From: Pseudoxanthomonas suwonensis
Lineage (GTDB): Bacteria > Pseudomonadota > Gammaproteobacteria > Xanthomonadales > Xanthomonadaceae
DNA length: 24,138 nucleotides
NCBI GenBank assembly: GCA_003240695.1
Contig: QFNC01000032.1
Location: forward strand, 1-24,138
Direction: 5' to 3'
Numbering within the stretch: position 1 is the first letter of the stretch; every line of letters begins with the position of its first letter. Of the stretch, positions 15,224 to 22,520 are shown piece by piece. The notes under the pieces were generated by a model. The model saw only the letters and a program-made list of their open reading frames with translations, was not told where the DNA came from and did not search any database. Made by a program: the position numbers and the translations under genes.

Positions 15224-16165
15224 TCACCGCCGCGGCTCGGTGGAATGGCGCGCGGCGGCGCGCGCCGCCTCCACCGCATCGGCGCGCAGCACCGTCACGG
15301 CGATGCGGCGGTTGCGCGGATCGGCGGGCGCGCCGGGCAGCAGCGGCTCCATCGCCGCCTTGCCCTCGATGCGGAAGATGCGCGGCGCCGGCACGCCGGC
15401 GCGCTCCAGGGCGCGGCGGGCGCTGTTGGCGCGGTCGGTGGAGAGTTCCCAGTTGCCGTAGGCGCCGCGCTGGAAGCGGTCGGCATCGGTGTGGCCGGCC
15501 AGCACGACGGCGTTCGGCACGGTGGCCAGCACGCCGCCCACCACCTCCAGGATGCGGGCCAGGCGCGGCGTCGGCTCGGCGCCGCCAGGCTGGAACATGG
15601 CCGCGCCATCGCGGTCGAAGATCTGCAGCCGCAGGCCCTCCGGCGTCATCTCCAGCTGGATGTTCTGGGCCAGGTCGCGCAGCGCCTCGCCGGCCATCAG
15701 CCGCTCGATCTCGGCCTTCATCGCCTCGAAGCGCTGCCGCTCGATCGGGTCGCGGGCGCCGCCGGCGGCACTGGCGCCCTCCCGGGCGGCCTGCGCCATG
15801 GCCTGGGCGGCCGCGCCCTCGCCGGCGCTCTCGCCGCCCTCGCTGTCGCGGCGCAGTCCGCCATCCTCGACGCGGGTCAGCGCGTCCTGCCGCGAATCGC
15901 CCGCCGTCAGCACCGAGCGCCCGCCATCCAGCGCGCCATTGCCGGCCGGCAGGTCGAGGATGCTGGAGGCGGTGAAGAACTGCGCGATGCCCTCGCGCTG
16001 CGATTCGGTGGTGCTCGAGAGCAGCCACATCACCAGGAAGAAGGCCATCATCGCCGTGACGAAGTCGGCATAGGCGATCTTCCACTGGCCGCCATGCTCC
16101 TCCTCGTGCTCGCCATGATGGCGCTTCACGATGATCGGCCGTCTCAGGTGGTCGTCGGCGCTCAT
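15224..16165 (-). CDS. motB: Flagellar motor stator protein MotB
   Basis: MotB anchors the stator to peptidoglycan and carries the proton-binding aspartate. The 313-residue product has a charged His-rich N-terminus (KRHHGEHEEEHGGQWKIAY) and one membrane helix with the catalytic Asp34 in AYADFVTAMMAFFLVMWLL. A linker of about 90 residues follows, then an OmpA-type domain (about 170-295) with LAGHTDADRF and STDRANSARRAL. The start at 16165 gives the normal N-terminus though no clear ribosome site is visible. A TTTTTCGCAT word sits 50 bases upstream, between it and the preceding gene. It is encoded apart from motA, as commonly seen in Alphaproteobacteria. Confidence 0.97.
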   Translation of the reverse strand: MSADDHLRRPIIVKRHHGEHEEEHGGQWKIAYADFVTAMMAFFLVMWLLSSTTESQREGIAQFFTASSILDLPAGNGALDGGRSVLTAGDSRQDALTRVEDGGLRRDSEGGESAGEGAAAQAMAQAAREGASAAGGARDPIERQRFEAMKAEIERLMAGEALRDLAQNIQLEMTPEGLRLQIFDRDGAAMFQPGGAEPTPRLARILEVVGGVLATVPNAVVLAGHTDADRFQRGAYGNWELSTDRANSARRALERAGVPAPRIFRIEGKAAMEPLLPGAPADPRNRRIAVTVLRADAVEAARAAARHSTEPRR

Positions 16166-16214
16166 GCGGCGGTCCGGCCCGTCTGCTGGGAGAGGTCTCT
16201 CTCTACATCCATCG

Positions 16215-16226
16215 TTTTTCGCATTT
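16215..16226 (-). promoter_or_regulatory. Recurrent GCGAAAAA word upstream of motB
   Basis: Read on the minus strand this is AAATGCGAAAAA, directly after the stop of the gene at 16226 and 50 bases before the motB start. It is a full match to the word seen upstream of motA, fliL and the left-edge genes. Confidence 0.45.
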
Positions 16227-16936
16227 CAAGTGCCGTGATCCCCCTCGCTGTGCCGCAGCGTCAGCTCGCCGCCGAGGCCCAGCCGCGCCAGCGCCGCGGC
16301 GAAGCCCTCCGACAGATCCGCCAGGAGCGGCCGGGGCAGGCGGGGCGCGGTCTCCATCACCGCGTCCAGCCGGCCCTGTTCCAGCCGCGCGCGCAGTTCG
16401 AGCCGCCCCGATGGCGGCAGGTCGAGTTGCAGGGCCAGGGCGATGCCGGCGCCCTTCAATGATTTTTCGCCGCGTCGCGGCGGCCGGTCGGGCCGCCAGA
16501 ACAGCCGCAGCCAGGCCAGCCTCTCGCCCAGCAGCAGGGGCAGCTGCCGCCCCTGCCAGGGCGCCGCCTCGCCCAGCGCCGGCGGCGGCGGCGGCGGCGC
16601 GTCCAGCTGCCAGGCCAGCAGCGCCGGCGCCAGGCCGAGCGCCGCGGCCAGCGCCTCGATCCGCTCCGGCCCGAGCCAGAGGCGGGCCTCGCCGCGCATC
16701 AGCCCGAGCGCCAGCGGCAGGGCCAGGCCCGCCTCCGGCCCGGGCAGCAGGCCGGCCAGCCCCGCCGCGCGCAGCGCCGCCGCGTCCAGGCCCGGCAGCT
16801 CGGCCGGCCCGGGCAGCGTGGCCGCGCCGCCCACCGGCGGCACCGCGCTCAGCGCGCGCGCCGCGGCGGCATAGCCCGCCCCCGCCTCGCGCGCGCCGGC
16901 GGCCACCGGCGCGACCGGGGTCAGCCGGCCGCCCAT
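16226..16936 (-). CDS. Short protein with FliK-C-like (hook-length control) end
   Basis: A 236-residue Ala/Leu/Pro-rich protein. Residues about 165-230 (ALQLDLPPSGRLELRARLEQGRLDAVMET...LLADLSEGFAAALARLGLGGELTLRH) follow the pattern of the FliK C-terminal domain: strand, loop, strand, then a helix and a final Gly-containing strand. FliK switches export specificity when the hook reaches its length and is usually above 350 residues, so this would be a short or divergent form. It contains a proline run (PPPPPPALGEA). Its ATG overlaps the fliG stop by one base (TGATG), so it is translationally coupled to fliG. Codons for GEKSLKG use GAA AAA TCA TTG, rare in this genome. The family call is tentative. 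Confidence 0.55.
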   Translation of the reverse strand: MGGRLTPVAPVAAGAREAGAGYAAAARALSAVPPVGGAATLPGPAELPGLDAAALRAAGLAGLLPGPEAGLALPLALGLMRGEARLWLGPERIEALAAALGLAPALLAWQLDAPPPPPPALGEAAPWQGRQLPLLLGERLAWLRLFWRPDRPPRRGEKSLKGAGIALALQLDLPPSGRLELRARLEQGRLDAVMETAPRLPRPLLADLSEGFAAALARLGLGGELTLRHSEGDHGT

Positions 16937-17970
16937 CAGCCGGCCTCGCCCACCTCATCCTCGTCCAGGATGAAGATGCGGCCCTCATCGGCCAGGCGCT
17001 TGGCGATGGTGATGATGTCGGCCTGCGCGTCCTCCACCGTCTTGCGCCGCTGCGAGGGCATGTTCTCGATCTCGTCGCGCATCATGGTGGCGGCGCGCTC
17101 GGACATGCTGCCGAGGAACAGCTCGCGCAGCTCCGGGCTGGCGGCGGTGAGCGCGATCTGCAGCTTGTCGGCCGGGCATTCGGCGACCAGGGTGGCGAAG
17201 GTCGTGCGGTCGACGCGGATCAGGTCGTCGAAGGTGAACATGATGCGCTTGATGCGCGCCGCCGCGTGCGGCTCGCGCGCCTCGATCTGGCGCATCAGGT
17301 TCTCGACCAGTCCCTTGTCGGCGCGGTTCATGATCTCGGCCACGATCTGCGAGCTGTCGCGCTCGTAGCTGCGGCTGAGATTGGTGATGAACTCGCGCTG
17401 CAGCGTCTGCTCGATGTCCTGCAGCACACCCTTCTGGATGCTGTCCATCCGCACCATGCGCAGGATGATCTCGTCCACCGAGGGCTTGGGCAGCAGCGCC
17501 AGCACCCGCGCCGCGTGCTGCGCCGGCAGCTTGGCGAGGATGACGGCGGCGGTCTGCGCCAGCTCGGTGCGCAGATAGGTGGCCAGCACCTCGGGCGAGA
17601 TATTGGCCAGCTTCTCCCACATGGTCTTGCCCTCGGGGCCGCGGATCTCGTCCATGATCTCGCTGACCTTCTCGTTGGGCAGCAGCCGGCGCAGCAGCCG
17701 CTCGGTGGTCTCGGCGGTGCCGATCACCGTGCCGGTGCGGCCGACCTCGTTGCGGAAGCGCGTGATGACGCGCTCGACATGGTCGATATCGACCTTGCCG
17801 AGATTGGCCATGGCGCGGCTGACGCGGCGGATCTCGTTCTCCTCCAGCCGGTCGAACAGGCTCTGGATGCGGGTCTCGTCGAGCGCCATGAACAGCACCG
17901 CGACATCGGCCAGCGGATCGGCCTTGCTCTCGGCGACGCGCACCGCGCGGCGGGATTCGGGGGCTTTCAT
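16936..17970 (-). CDS. fliG: Flagellar motor switch protein FliG
   Basis: FliG is the C-ring protein that contacts MotA and sets torque and direction. The 344-residue product has the three expected helical domains: an N-terminal FliF-binding part (LADVAVLFMALDETRIQSLF), a middle domain (SPEVLATYLRTELAQTAAVILAKLP), and a C-terminal torque helix region (FTFDDLIRVDRTTFATLVAE, LRELFLGSMSERAATMMRDEIE). The ATG at 17970 was chosen because it overlaps the previous stop (ATGA) and gives a normal start; GGAG lies upstream. Unusually, it follows fliP instead of fliF. Confidence 0.97.
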   Translation of the reverse strand: MKAPESRRAVRVAESKADPLADVAVLFMALDETRIQSLFDRLEENEIRRVSRAMANLGKVDIDHVERVITRFRNEVGRTGTVIGTAETTERLLRRLLPNEKVSEIMDEIRGPEGKTMWEKLANISPEVLATYLRTELAQTAAVILAKLPAQHAARVLALLPKPSVDEIILRMVRMDSIQKGVLQDIEQTLQREFITNLSRSYERDSSQIVAEIMNRADKGLVENLMRQIEAREPHAAARIKRIMFTFDDLIRVDRTTFATLVAECPADKLQIALTAASPELRELFLGSMSERAATMMRDEIENMPSQRRKTVEDAQADIITIAKRLADEGRIFILDEDEVGEAG

Positions 17971-18326
17971 CGGGCGGGACTCCGCGGCGGGCTGGGCGGG
18001 GGCGGGGCGTACGGGGTCGCGGCGGGCAGGGGCAGAGGCAGGGGCAGGGGCAGGGCGAGCAGCGGCCGCAGCAGCGCCGCCAGCACCGGCAGGATCTCGG
18101 GCGGCGGCAGGCCGGCCGGCGGCGGGGCCGGCAGGGCGCGGACCAGCCGCTCGGCGGCATCGGCCTCGGGCGGCGGCACGGCGCCGCGCGCCGCGGCCAG
18201 CGCCGCCAGCCTGTCCAGCAGGGCGCCCGAGGGCGGCGGTCCGGCGGCCGCCTCGTGCCGCAGCGCGCGGGCCAGGGCGCGGCGCCGCCGGGGGCGGGGC
18301 CGGGGGTCGGAGGGGGGCGCGCTCAC
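17967..18326 (-). CDS. Small Ala/Pro-rich protein of unknown function between fliP and fliG
   Basis: A 119-residue protein from a GTG start. The GTG overlaps the fliP stop (GTGA) and its stop overlaps the fliG start (ATGA), so tight coupling supports a real gene despite low complexity. It has a basic N-terminus (PRPRPRRRRALARALRH), a helical middle (about 32-75), a hydrophobic stretch (ILPVLAALLRPLLALPLPLP, about 80-100) and a Pro-rich tail. The LPLPLPLPLP run is coded by five 6-bp units (18024-18053). I do not recognise a family; a small export or C-ring accessory is possible from position. Confidence 0.55.
   Translation of the reverse strand: MSAPPSDPRPRPRRRRALARALRHEAAAGPPPSGALLDRLAALAAARGAVPPPEADAAERLVRALPAPPPAGLPPPEILPVLAALLRPLLALPLPLPLPLPAATPYAPPPPSPPRSPAR
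18024..18053 (-). repeat. Five 6-bp units (GGGCAG) encoding Leu-Pro repeats
   Basis: Units GGGCAG, GGGCAG, AGGCAG, GGGCAG and GGGCAG read in tandem on the plus strand. On the coding strand they give alternating Leu and Pro in the small gene between fliP and fliG. Confidence 0.85.
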
Positions 18327-19177
18327 GCGGTGAAGCTCCGCGCCAGGGCGCCGGCCACCAGCGACCAGCCATCGACCAGCACGAAGAAGATCAGCTTGAA
18401 GGGCAGGCTGATCACCACCGGCGGCAGCATCATCATGCCCATGCCCATCAGCACCGCGCTGATGGCGATGTCGATGGCCAGGAAGGGCAGGAAGAGCAGG
18501 AAGCCGATCTGGAAGGCCTTGTTCAGCTCGGAGATGATGAAGGCGGCGGCCAGGATGTGCAGCGGCACGCCGTGGCGCGGCGCGGCGCCCGTGGTCCCGC
18601 CCTCGGCCGCGCCCGAGGCCCGGCCTTCGGGCGGCTGCCACTTGGCGATGTCGATGAACAGCGCCAGGTCGCGCTCCCGCACATTCGCCTCCATGAAGCC
18701 GCGGAAGGGCAGGATGGCGCGCTCGGCGGCCATCTCCTCGGTGATGCTGCCCTCGATCAGCGGCCGCGCCGCCTCGCTCCAGGCGCGCTCCAGCACCGGC
18801 GCCATGACGAAGGCGGAGAGGAACATCGCCAGGCTGACGATCACCGTGTTGGGCGGCGACTGCTGCAGGCCGAGGGCGGTGCGCAGCATCGACAGCACGA
18901 CGACGATGCGGGTGAAGGAGGTGGCGACCACCAGCAGCCCCGGCGCCAGGGCCAGCAGGGTGGTGGCGACGATCAGCCCGACGATGTTGGTGGTCAGGCT
19001 CTGCCCGCCGCTGGCCACCGCCTGGCCGCTGAGGGTGCCCGCCGGGGCGCCGAGGCTGAGCGAGACGCTCTGCGCCAGGACGGGCGCGGCGAGCAGCAGC
19101 AGCGGCAGCGCCAGGAGGGCGGCGCGGCCGGCGCGGCGGCGGCCCGCCGCGGCCGGGGCGGGAAGGGGGAGCGGCAT
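18323..19177 (-). CDS. fliP: Flagellar type III export gate protein FliP
   Basis: FliP is the main subunit of the FliP-FliQ-FliR export gate. The 284-residue precursor has a signal peptide ending VLA-QS near residue 35. It then carries the conserved TSFTRIVVVLSMLRTALGLQQSPPNTVIVSLAMFLS, FRGFMEANVRERDLALF and IISELNKAFQIGFLLFLPFLAIDIAISAVLMGMGMMMLPP. A Gly/Ala-rich insertion (GRASGAAEGGTTGAAPRHG) lies in the periplasmic loop. GGAGG sits nine bases before the ATG at 19177, favouring it over an upstream start at 19255. No fliO gene separates it from fliN. Confidence 0.97.
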   Translation of the reverse strand: MPLPLPAPAAAGRRRAGRAALLALPLLLLAAPVLAQSVSLSLGAPAGTLSGQAVASGGQSLTTNIVGLIVATTLLALAPGLLVVATSFTRIVVVLSMLRTALGLQQSPPNTVIVSLAMFLSAFVMAPVLERAWSEAARPLIEGSITEEMAAERAILPFRGFMEANVRERDLALFIDIAKWQPPEGRASGAAEGGTTGAAPRHGVPLHILAAAFIISELNKAFQIGFLLFLPFLAIDIAISAVLMGMGMMMLPPVVISLPFKLIFFVLVDGWSLVAGALARSFTA

Positions 19178-19202
19178 TCTGCGCGCCTCCGGGAAAAGGG
19201 GT

Positions 19203-19484
19203 TCAGCTCGCCGCGGAGACAATCTCGGTGATCGAGATCGACAGCCGGCCGTCATCGGTGATCTGGATCTCGCCGCGCGCGATCAGCCGCTCATTGGCCA
19301 TCAGGTCGACCGGCTCGCCGACCTTGCGGTCGAACTCGATCACCGAGCCGCGGCTCAGGTTGAACAGGGCGGCCATCGGCAGCCGCTTGCTGCCCAGCAC
19401 CACCTGCACGCTCACCGGGATGTCCATGATGCGCGGCTTGCGCTCGGTCAGGAAAGGGTTCTCGGAAGAGGCGCTGTCGCTCAT
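19203..19484 (-). CDS. fliN: Flagellar motor switch protein FliN
   Basis: FliN is the lower C-ring subunit. The 93-residue product is mainly one SpoA-type domain: IMDIPVSVQVVLGSKRLPMAALFNLSRGSVIEFDRKVGEPVDLMANERLIARGEIQITDDGRLSISITEI. This is close to the minimal size for the family, with only about 18 residues before the domain. AGGAG lies upstream, and its ATG overlaps the stop of the preceding gene (ATGA). Confidence 0.97.
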   Translation of the reverse strand: MSDSASSENPFLTERKPRIMDIPVSVQVVLGSKRLPMAALFNLSRGSVIEFDRKVGEPVDLMANERLIARGEIQITDDGRLSISITEIVSAAS

Positions 19485-20158
19485 CGCTTGGTCTCCTGTG
19501 GCGGATCGCCGGGCAGGGCGGGGGGGGTGGAGGGCGCGCCGAGCAGGGCGCCGATCCGGGCCAGCAGCTGCTCCGGCGCGAAGGTCAGCCCGCCCTGGTC
19601 CCAGGCGGCCTCGGCGGCGCCGGGGGGCAGGGTTTCGTCGGGCAGCAGGCGCAGCCGCCCGGCGCCGGGCAGGCCCTCGGCCTGCGCCGCCGCCAGGGTG
19701 GCGGGATGCGCCCGCAGCGTGATCCCGGCCTCGGGCCGCAGGCGCAGCGCCTCGGCCGCCAGGGCGACGATCTCGCCGCCCATGGCGCGGGCCAGAAGGG
19801 TGGGGAAAAGGGTCTCCAGCGCCGCCGCCAGCGCGGCGCGCAGGGCGGCGTCGAGCCGGTGCCGCTCGGCCTCGCCCGCCGCCAGCAGCGCCTCGAAGGC
19901 CTGGGCGGCGGCGGCGGCGCCGGTCTGGCCGCGCCGGACGAGCTCGGCCTGCATCGCCCGCTCGGCCTCGGCCCGGCCGGCCAGCGCGCCCTCGGCGCGG
20001 CCGCGCGTCAGCCCCTCCTCCAGCCCGGCCAGGCGGCCGGCCTCGTGGGCGCGGGCGCGCAGCCGCTCCTCGGCGGCGATGCGCGCCGCCAGCGTGCCGT
20101 CCGCGCCGGCCTGCAGGGTGCTCAGCGAGGGCGGGTGGAAGGGCCGCGCCGCGCTCAT
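19481..20158 (-). CDS. fliH: FliH-like negative regulator of the flagellar export ATPase
   Basis: FliH binds the FliI ATPase and docks it at the C ring. The 225-residue product lacks strong family signatures but has a clear glycine heptad-like repeat: Gly at residues 41, 45, 49, 53, 57 and 61 (GRLAGLEEGLTRGRAEG...), the GxxxG array typical of FliH. A long alanine-rich helical region with Arg/Glu pairs follows (about 62-115), then a compact C-terminal part (LRLRPEAGITLRAHP... AWDQGGLTFAPEQLL). It lies between fliF and fliN, overlapping both by four bases (ATGA on each side), as expected for fliH. Confidence 0.88.
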   Translation of the reverse strand: MSAARPFHPPSLSTLQAGADGTLAARIAAEERLRARAHEAGRLAGLEEGLTRGRAEGALAGRAEAERAMQAELVRRGQTGAAAAAQAFEALLAAGEAERHRLDAALRAALAAALETLFPTLLARAMGGEIVALAAEALRLRPEAGITLRAHPATLAAAQAEGLPGAGRLRLLPDETLPPGAAEAAWDQGGLTFAPEQLLARIGALLGAPSTPPALPGDPPQETKR

Positions 20159-21738
20159 GCCGGCGAGCCTTCCTCGATCCAGCTGCGCACCACGGCCAGC
20201 GCCTCCTCCGGCCGGTGGTCGATGATCTCCTGCAGCGCGTTCAGCGAGGAGAGGCGGATCTGGATGTCCTGGCCGACGGTCGCGATGGCGTCGTCCATGC
20301 TCTCGGCCGCCGCGGCGGCGGCGGCGGCCTCGGCGGCGAGCCGGGCGGCGGTGCGGCGGCGCTGGCCGCGGCGGCGCAGCAGCAGCCCGCCGCCCGCGGC
20401 GGCGAGGGCACCGGCGCCGAGCAGCGCCCAGTGCGCGGCGCCCAGCGGCGCGCCGCCCGTCTCGGCGCTGGCCAGCGTGCCGGCCGCCTCGCCGGGCAGG
20501 AAGCGCAGCGTGTCGACCGTCACCAGATCGCCGCGCGCCGGGTTGAAGCCGACCGCCGAGCGGACCAGCGCGGCGAGCCGCTCCAGCTCCTCCTTCGGAC
20601 GCGGCTGCGGCTGGCCTTCCGCGTCCAGCGCGGTGTCGACCACCACGGCGACGCTGAGCCGCTTGACCGCGCCGGGCTCGCGCGTGGTCTCCTCGATCTT
20701 CGAGGAGATCTCGAAATTCACCGTCTCGCTGTTGCGCTGGTTGCTGGTGGCGCTGCGCGTGGCGGTGTTGTTGACCTGCTGGTTGGGCAGGTTCTGGCCG
20801 ACCGTCACCGGCGCCTGGCCACGGCCGTCCTCGCTCGATTCCTGCTCGGTCTGGCTCTGCCGGCCGCGCTCCACCTGGCCGAGCGGGTCGAAGGTCTCGG
20901 CGCGGGCGACGACGCGGGCGCCGTCGATCTCGACGGCGGCGACGGCGCGCACCTTGCCGCGGCCGAGGATCGGCTCCAGCAGGTCGAGCACCGCCTTCTG
21001 CAGCGCCTGCTCCTGCGCCGCCCGCATCTCGCCGATGCGGCCGGCGGCGGCGCCGAGGCCGCCATCGGCGGCCAGCACCACGCCGGCGGGATCGACCACC
21101 GAGACATCCTCCTGCCGCAGCCGCGGCACGGCGCCCGAGACCAGCAGCCGGATCGCCGCCGCCTGGGCGGCGCCGAGGCGCTGCCCGGCCGAGGTGGTGA
21201 CGGTGACGGAGGCGGTCGGCGCCGGCGCGTCGCGCGAGAAGCTCTCGCGCTCGGGCAGCACGACATGGACGCGGGCGCTGCGCACGCCCTGCATGGCGAC
21301 GATGGTGCGCGCCAGCTCGCCCTCCAGCGCGCGCAGCCGCTGCACCCGCTGCATGAAGGAGGTCATCTGCATCGGGCTCGCCTGGTCGAGCAGCTCGTAG
21401 CCGGCGCCGCCCTGGCGGGGCAGGCCCTCGGCCGCGAGCTGCATGCGCAGCCGCGCGACCTGCTCGGCGGGGACGAGGATGCTGCCATCGCCGCGCGCCT
21501 CGACCGGGATCTTCAGCTCCTCGAGGCGGGCGGCGATGCGGCCGGCATCGGCCGCCTCCAGCCCGGCATAGAGCAGGCCGTGCGGCGCCTGGGCGGAGCG
21601 GGCCACCAGAAGCACGGCCAGCAGGGCGGCCAGGCCCACGGCGACCATGGCGCCGATTTTCGCGGGGCCCAGCCGGGCCAGGCCCTGGCCCAGCCCGCTC
21701 AGATCGAAACCGGATCCGAGGGTGCGGATTTGCTGCAT
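20155..21738 (-). CDS. fliF: Flagellar MS-ring protein FliF
   Basis: FliF forms the MS ring in the inner membrane. The 527-residue product has a first membrane helix at about 27-46 and ring-building domains with LLYAGLEAADAGRIAARLEELKIPVEARGDGSILVPAEQVARLRMQLAAEGLP and MQGVRSARVHVVLPERE. A periplasmic low-complexity loop follows (about 310-360). The second helix lies at about 435-454, and the C-terminal FliG-binding tail ends LNALQEIIDHRPEEALAVVRSWIEEG. The ATG at 21738 has GAGAGAAGG upstream; an in-frame start at 21966 would fall in the promoter region. It is the first gene of the minus-strand run to motB. Confidence 0.98.
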   Translation of the reverse strand: MQQIRTLGSGFDLSGLGQGLARLGPAKIGAMVAVGLAALLAVLLVARSAQAPHGLLYAGLEAADAGRIAARLEELKIPVEARGDGSILVPAEQVARLRMQLAAEGLPRQGGAGYELLDQASPMQMTSFMQRVQRLRALEGELARTIVAMQGVRSARVHVVLPERESFSRDAPAPTASVTVTTSAGQRLGAAQAAAIRLLVSGAVPRLRQEDVSVVDPAGVVLAADGGLGAAAGRIGEMRAAQEQALQKAVLDLLEPILGRGKVRAVAAVEIDGARVVARAETFDPLGQVERGRQSQTEQESSEDGRGQAPVTVGQNLPNQQVNNTATRSATSNQRNSETVNFEISSKIEETTREPGAVKRLSVAVVVDTALDAEGQPQPRPKEELERLAALVRSAVGFNPARGDLVTVDTLRFLPGEAAGTLASAETGGAPLGAAHWALLGAGALAAAGGGLLLRRRGQRRRTAARLAAEAAAAAAAAESMDDAIATVGQDIQIRLSSLNALQEIIDHRPEEALAVVRSWIEEGSPA

Positions 21739-21989
21739 CGACCTTCTCTCGTCCCTTCTCGACCGGCCCGGGGCCGGCGCCGTGGCGCCGGGACGCGGAG
21801 GGCCGCGGCATCCAGTTCCTGTCTCCCGCCGGCCAGACCTTCCGCCGCGTCCGCCCACGGGCCTGACGGGGGGCGGGCAAGTTCGGCTTCCGGTGTTTTT
21901 AGCATGGCATGCGAGAACGTGTCGGTTTATATCTGCGGTCGCTCCGCTTGTCGCGCGAAAAATCAATGCCGCCAGGAGATGCCTCGCCC
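21739..21989. promoter_or_regulatory. Divergent fliF/fliL promoter region
   Basis: This 251 bp gap between divergent genes is the largest non-coding stretch. The part next to fliF is GC-rich with a short GC palindrome (CCGGGGCCGGCGCCG, around 21768). From about 21890 it turns AT-rich: GTTTTTAGCATGGCATGCGAG, then TTTATATC (21926-21933), then GCGCGAAAAATC (21953-21964). TGGCAT (21905-21910) and TATATC (21928-21933) are 17 bases apart and could be a weak promoter for fliL. No -24/-12 sigma54 pattern is convincing. Confidence 0.5.
21953..21964 (+). promoter_or_regulatory. Recurrent GCGAAAAA word upstream of fliL
   Basis: GCGCGAAAAATC lies 25 bases before the chosen fliL start, so binding here would overlap the probable transcript leader. 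It matches the copies upstream of motA, motB and the left-edge genes, and its right flank (ATCAATG) resembles the copy inside the FliK-like gene (ATCATTG). Confidence 0.45.
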
Positions 21990-22517
21990 ATGTCCGCCTC
22001 TGCCGCCGAGAATGATGCGAAAAAATCCGATAAGCCGCCGCGCCCGGCCTCAGGAGGCAAGCGGCGCGGCCGGTTGTTGCTGGTGCCTCTGCTGCTGCTG
22101 CCGGTGCTGGGTGGCGGCCTGGCCGGCGCCTGGTTCCTGATGCCGGGCGCAGCGGAGACGATGCGAAATATGGTTGTGGGCTCGGCCGCCACGCCGGCCG
22201 CGCCGCCCCCGGCCCGCCCCGCCTTCCTCGAATTCCCCGAGATGACGCTGACCCTGCCGAATGCCGGCCGGCCGCGCCAGCTGCGGCTCAAGCTCGCCGT
22301 CGAACTCGCCGGCGATCCGGCCGAGCTGCAGCCCGAGCTGCTCAGTCCGCGCGTCTATGACGGGCTGGTGCTCTATCTGCGCACGCTGCGCGACGGCGAG
22401 ACCGAGGGCGCCCTGGCCATGGACCGGCTGCGCGGCGACCTGCACCGCCGGCTGGAGCTGATGCTGGGCGCGGGCCGGGTGCGCGACGTGCTGATCACCG
22501 GCTTCGTGGTCGCCTGA
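21990..22517 (+). CDS. fliL: Flagellar basal-body-associated protein FliL
   Basis: FliL is an inner-membrane protein that surrounds and stabilises the stator. The 175-residue product has a cytoplasmic basic tail (KKSDKPPRPASGGKRRGR), one membrane helix (LLLVPLLLLPVLGGGLAGAWFLM) and a periplasmic domain with FLEFPEMTLTLPNAGRPRQLRLKLAVEL and the end LMLGAGRVRDVLITGFVVA, as in other FliL. The ATG at 21990 has AGGAG upstream; an ATG at 21966 is in frame but lacks a ribosome site. Two copies of the recurrent word lie inside its first 180 bases, using rare AAA and CGA codons. Confidence 0.95.
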   Translation: MSASAAENDAKKSDKPPRPASGGKRRGRLLLVPLLLLPVLGGGLAGAWFLMPGAAETMRNMVVGSAATPAAPPPARPAFLEFPEMTLTLPNAGRPRQLRLKLAVELAGDPAELQPELLSPRVYDGLVLYLRTLRDGETEGALAMDRLRGDLHRRLELMLGAGRVRDVLITGFVVA

Positions 22518-22520
22518 GCC

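Noticed and set aside
16411..19231. Long plus-strand frames opposite fliG and fliP
   Set aside because: Antisense shadows; fliG and fliP are unmistakable on the minus strand.
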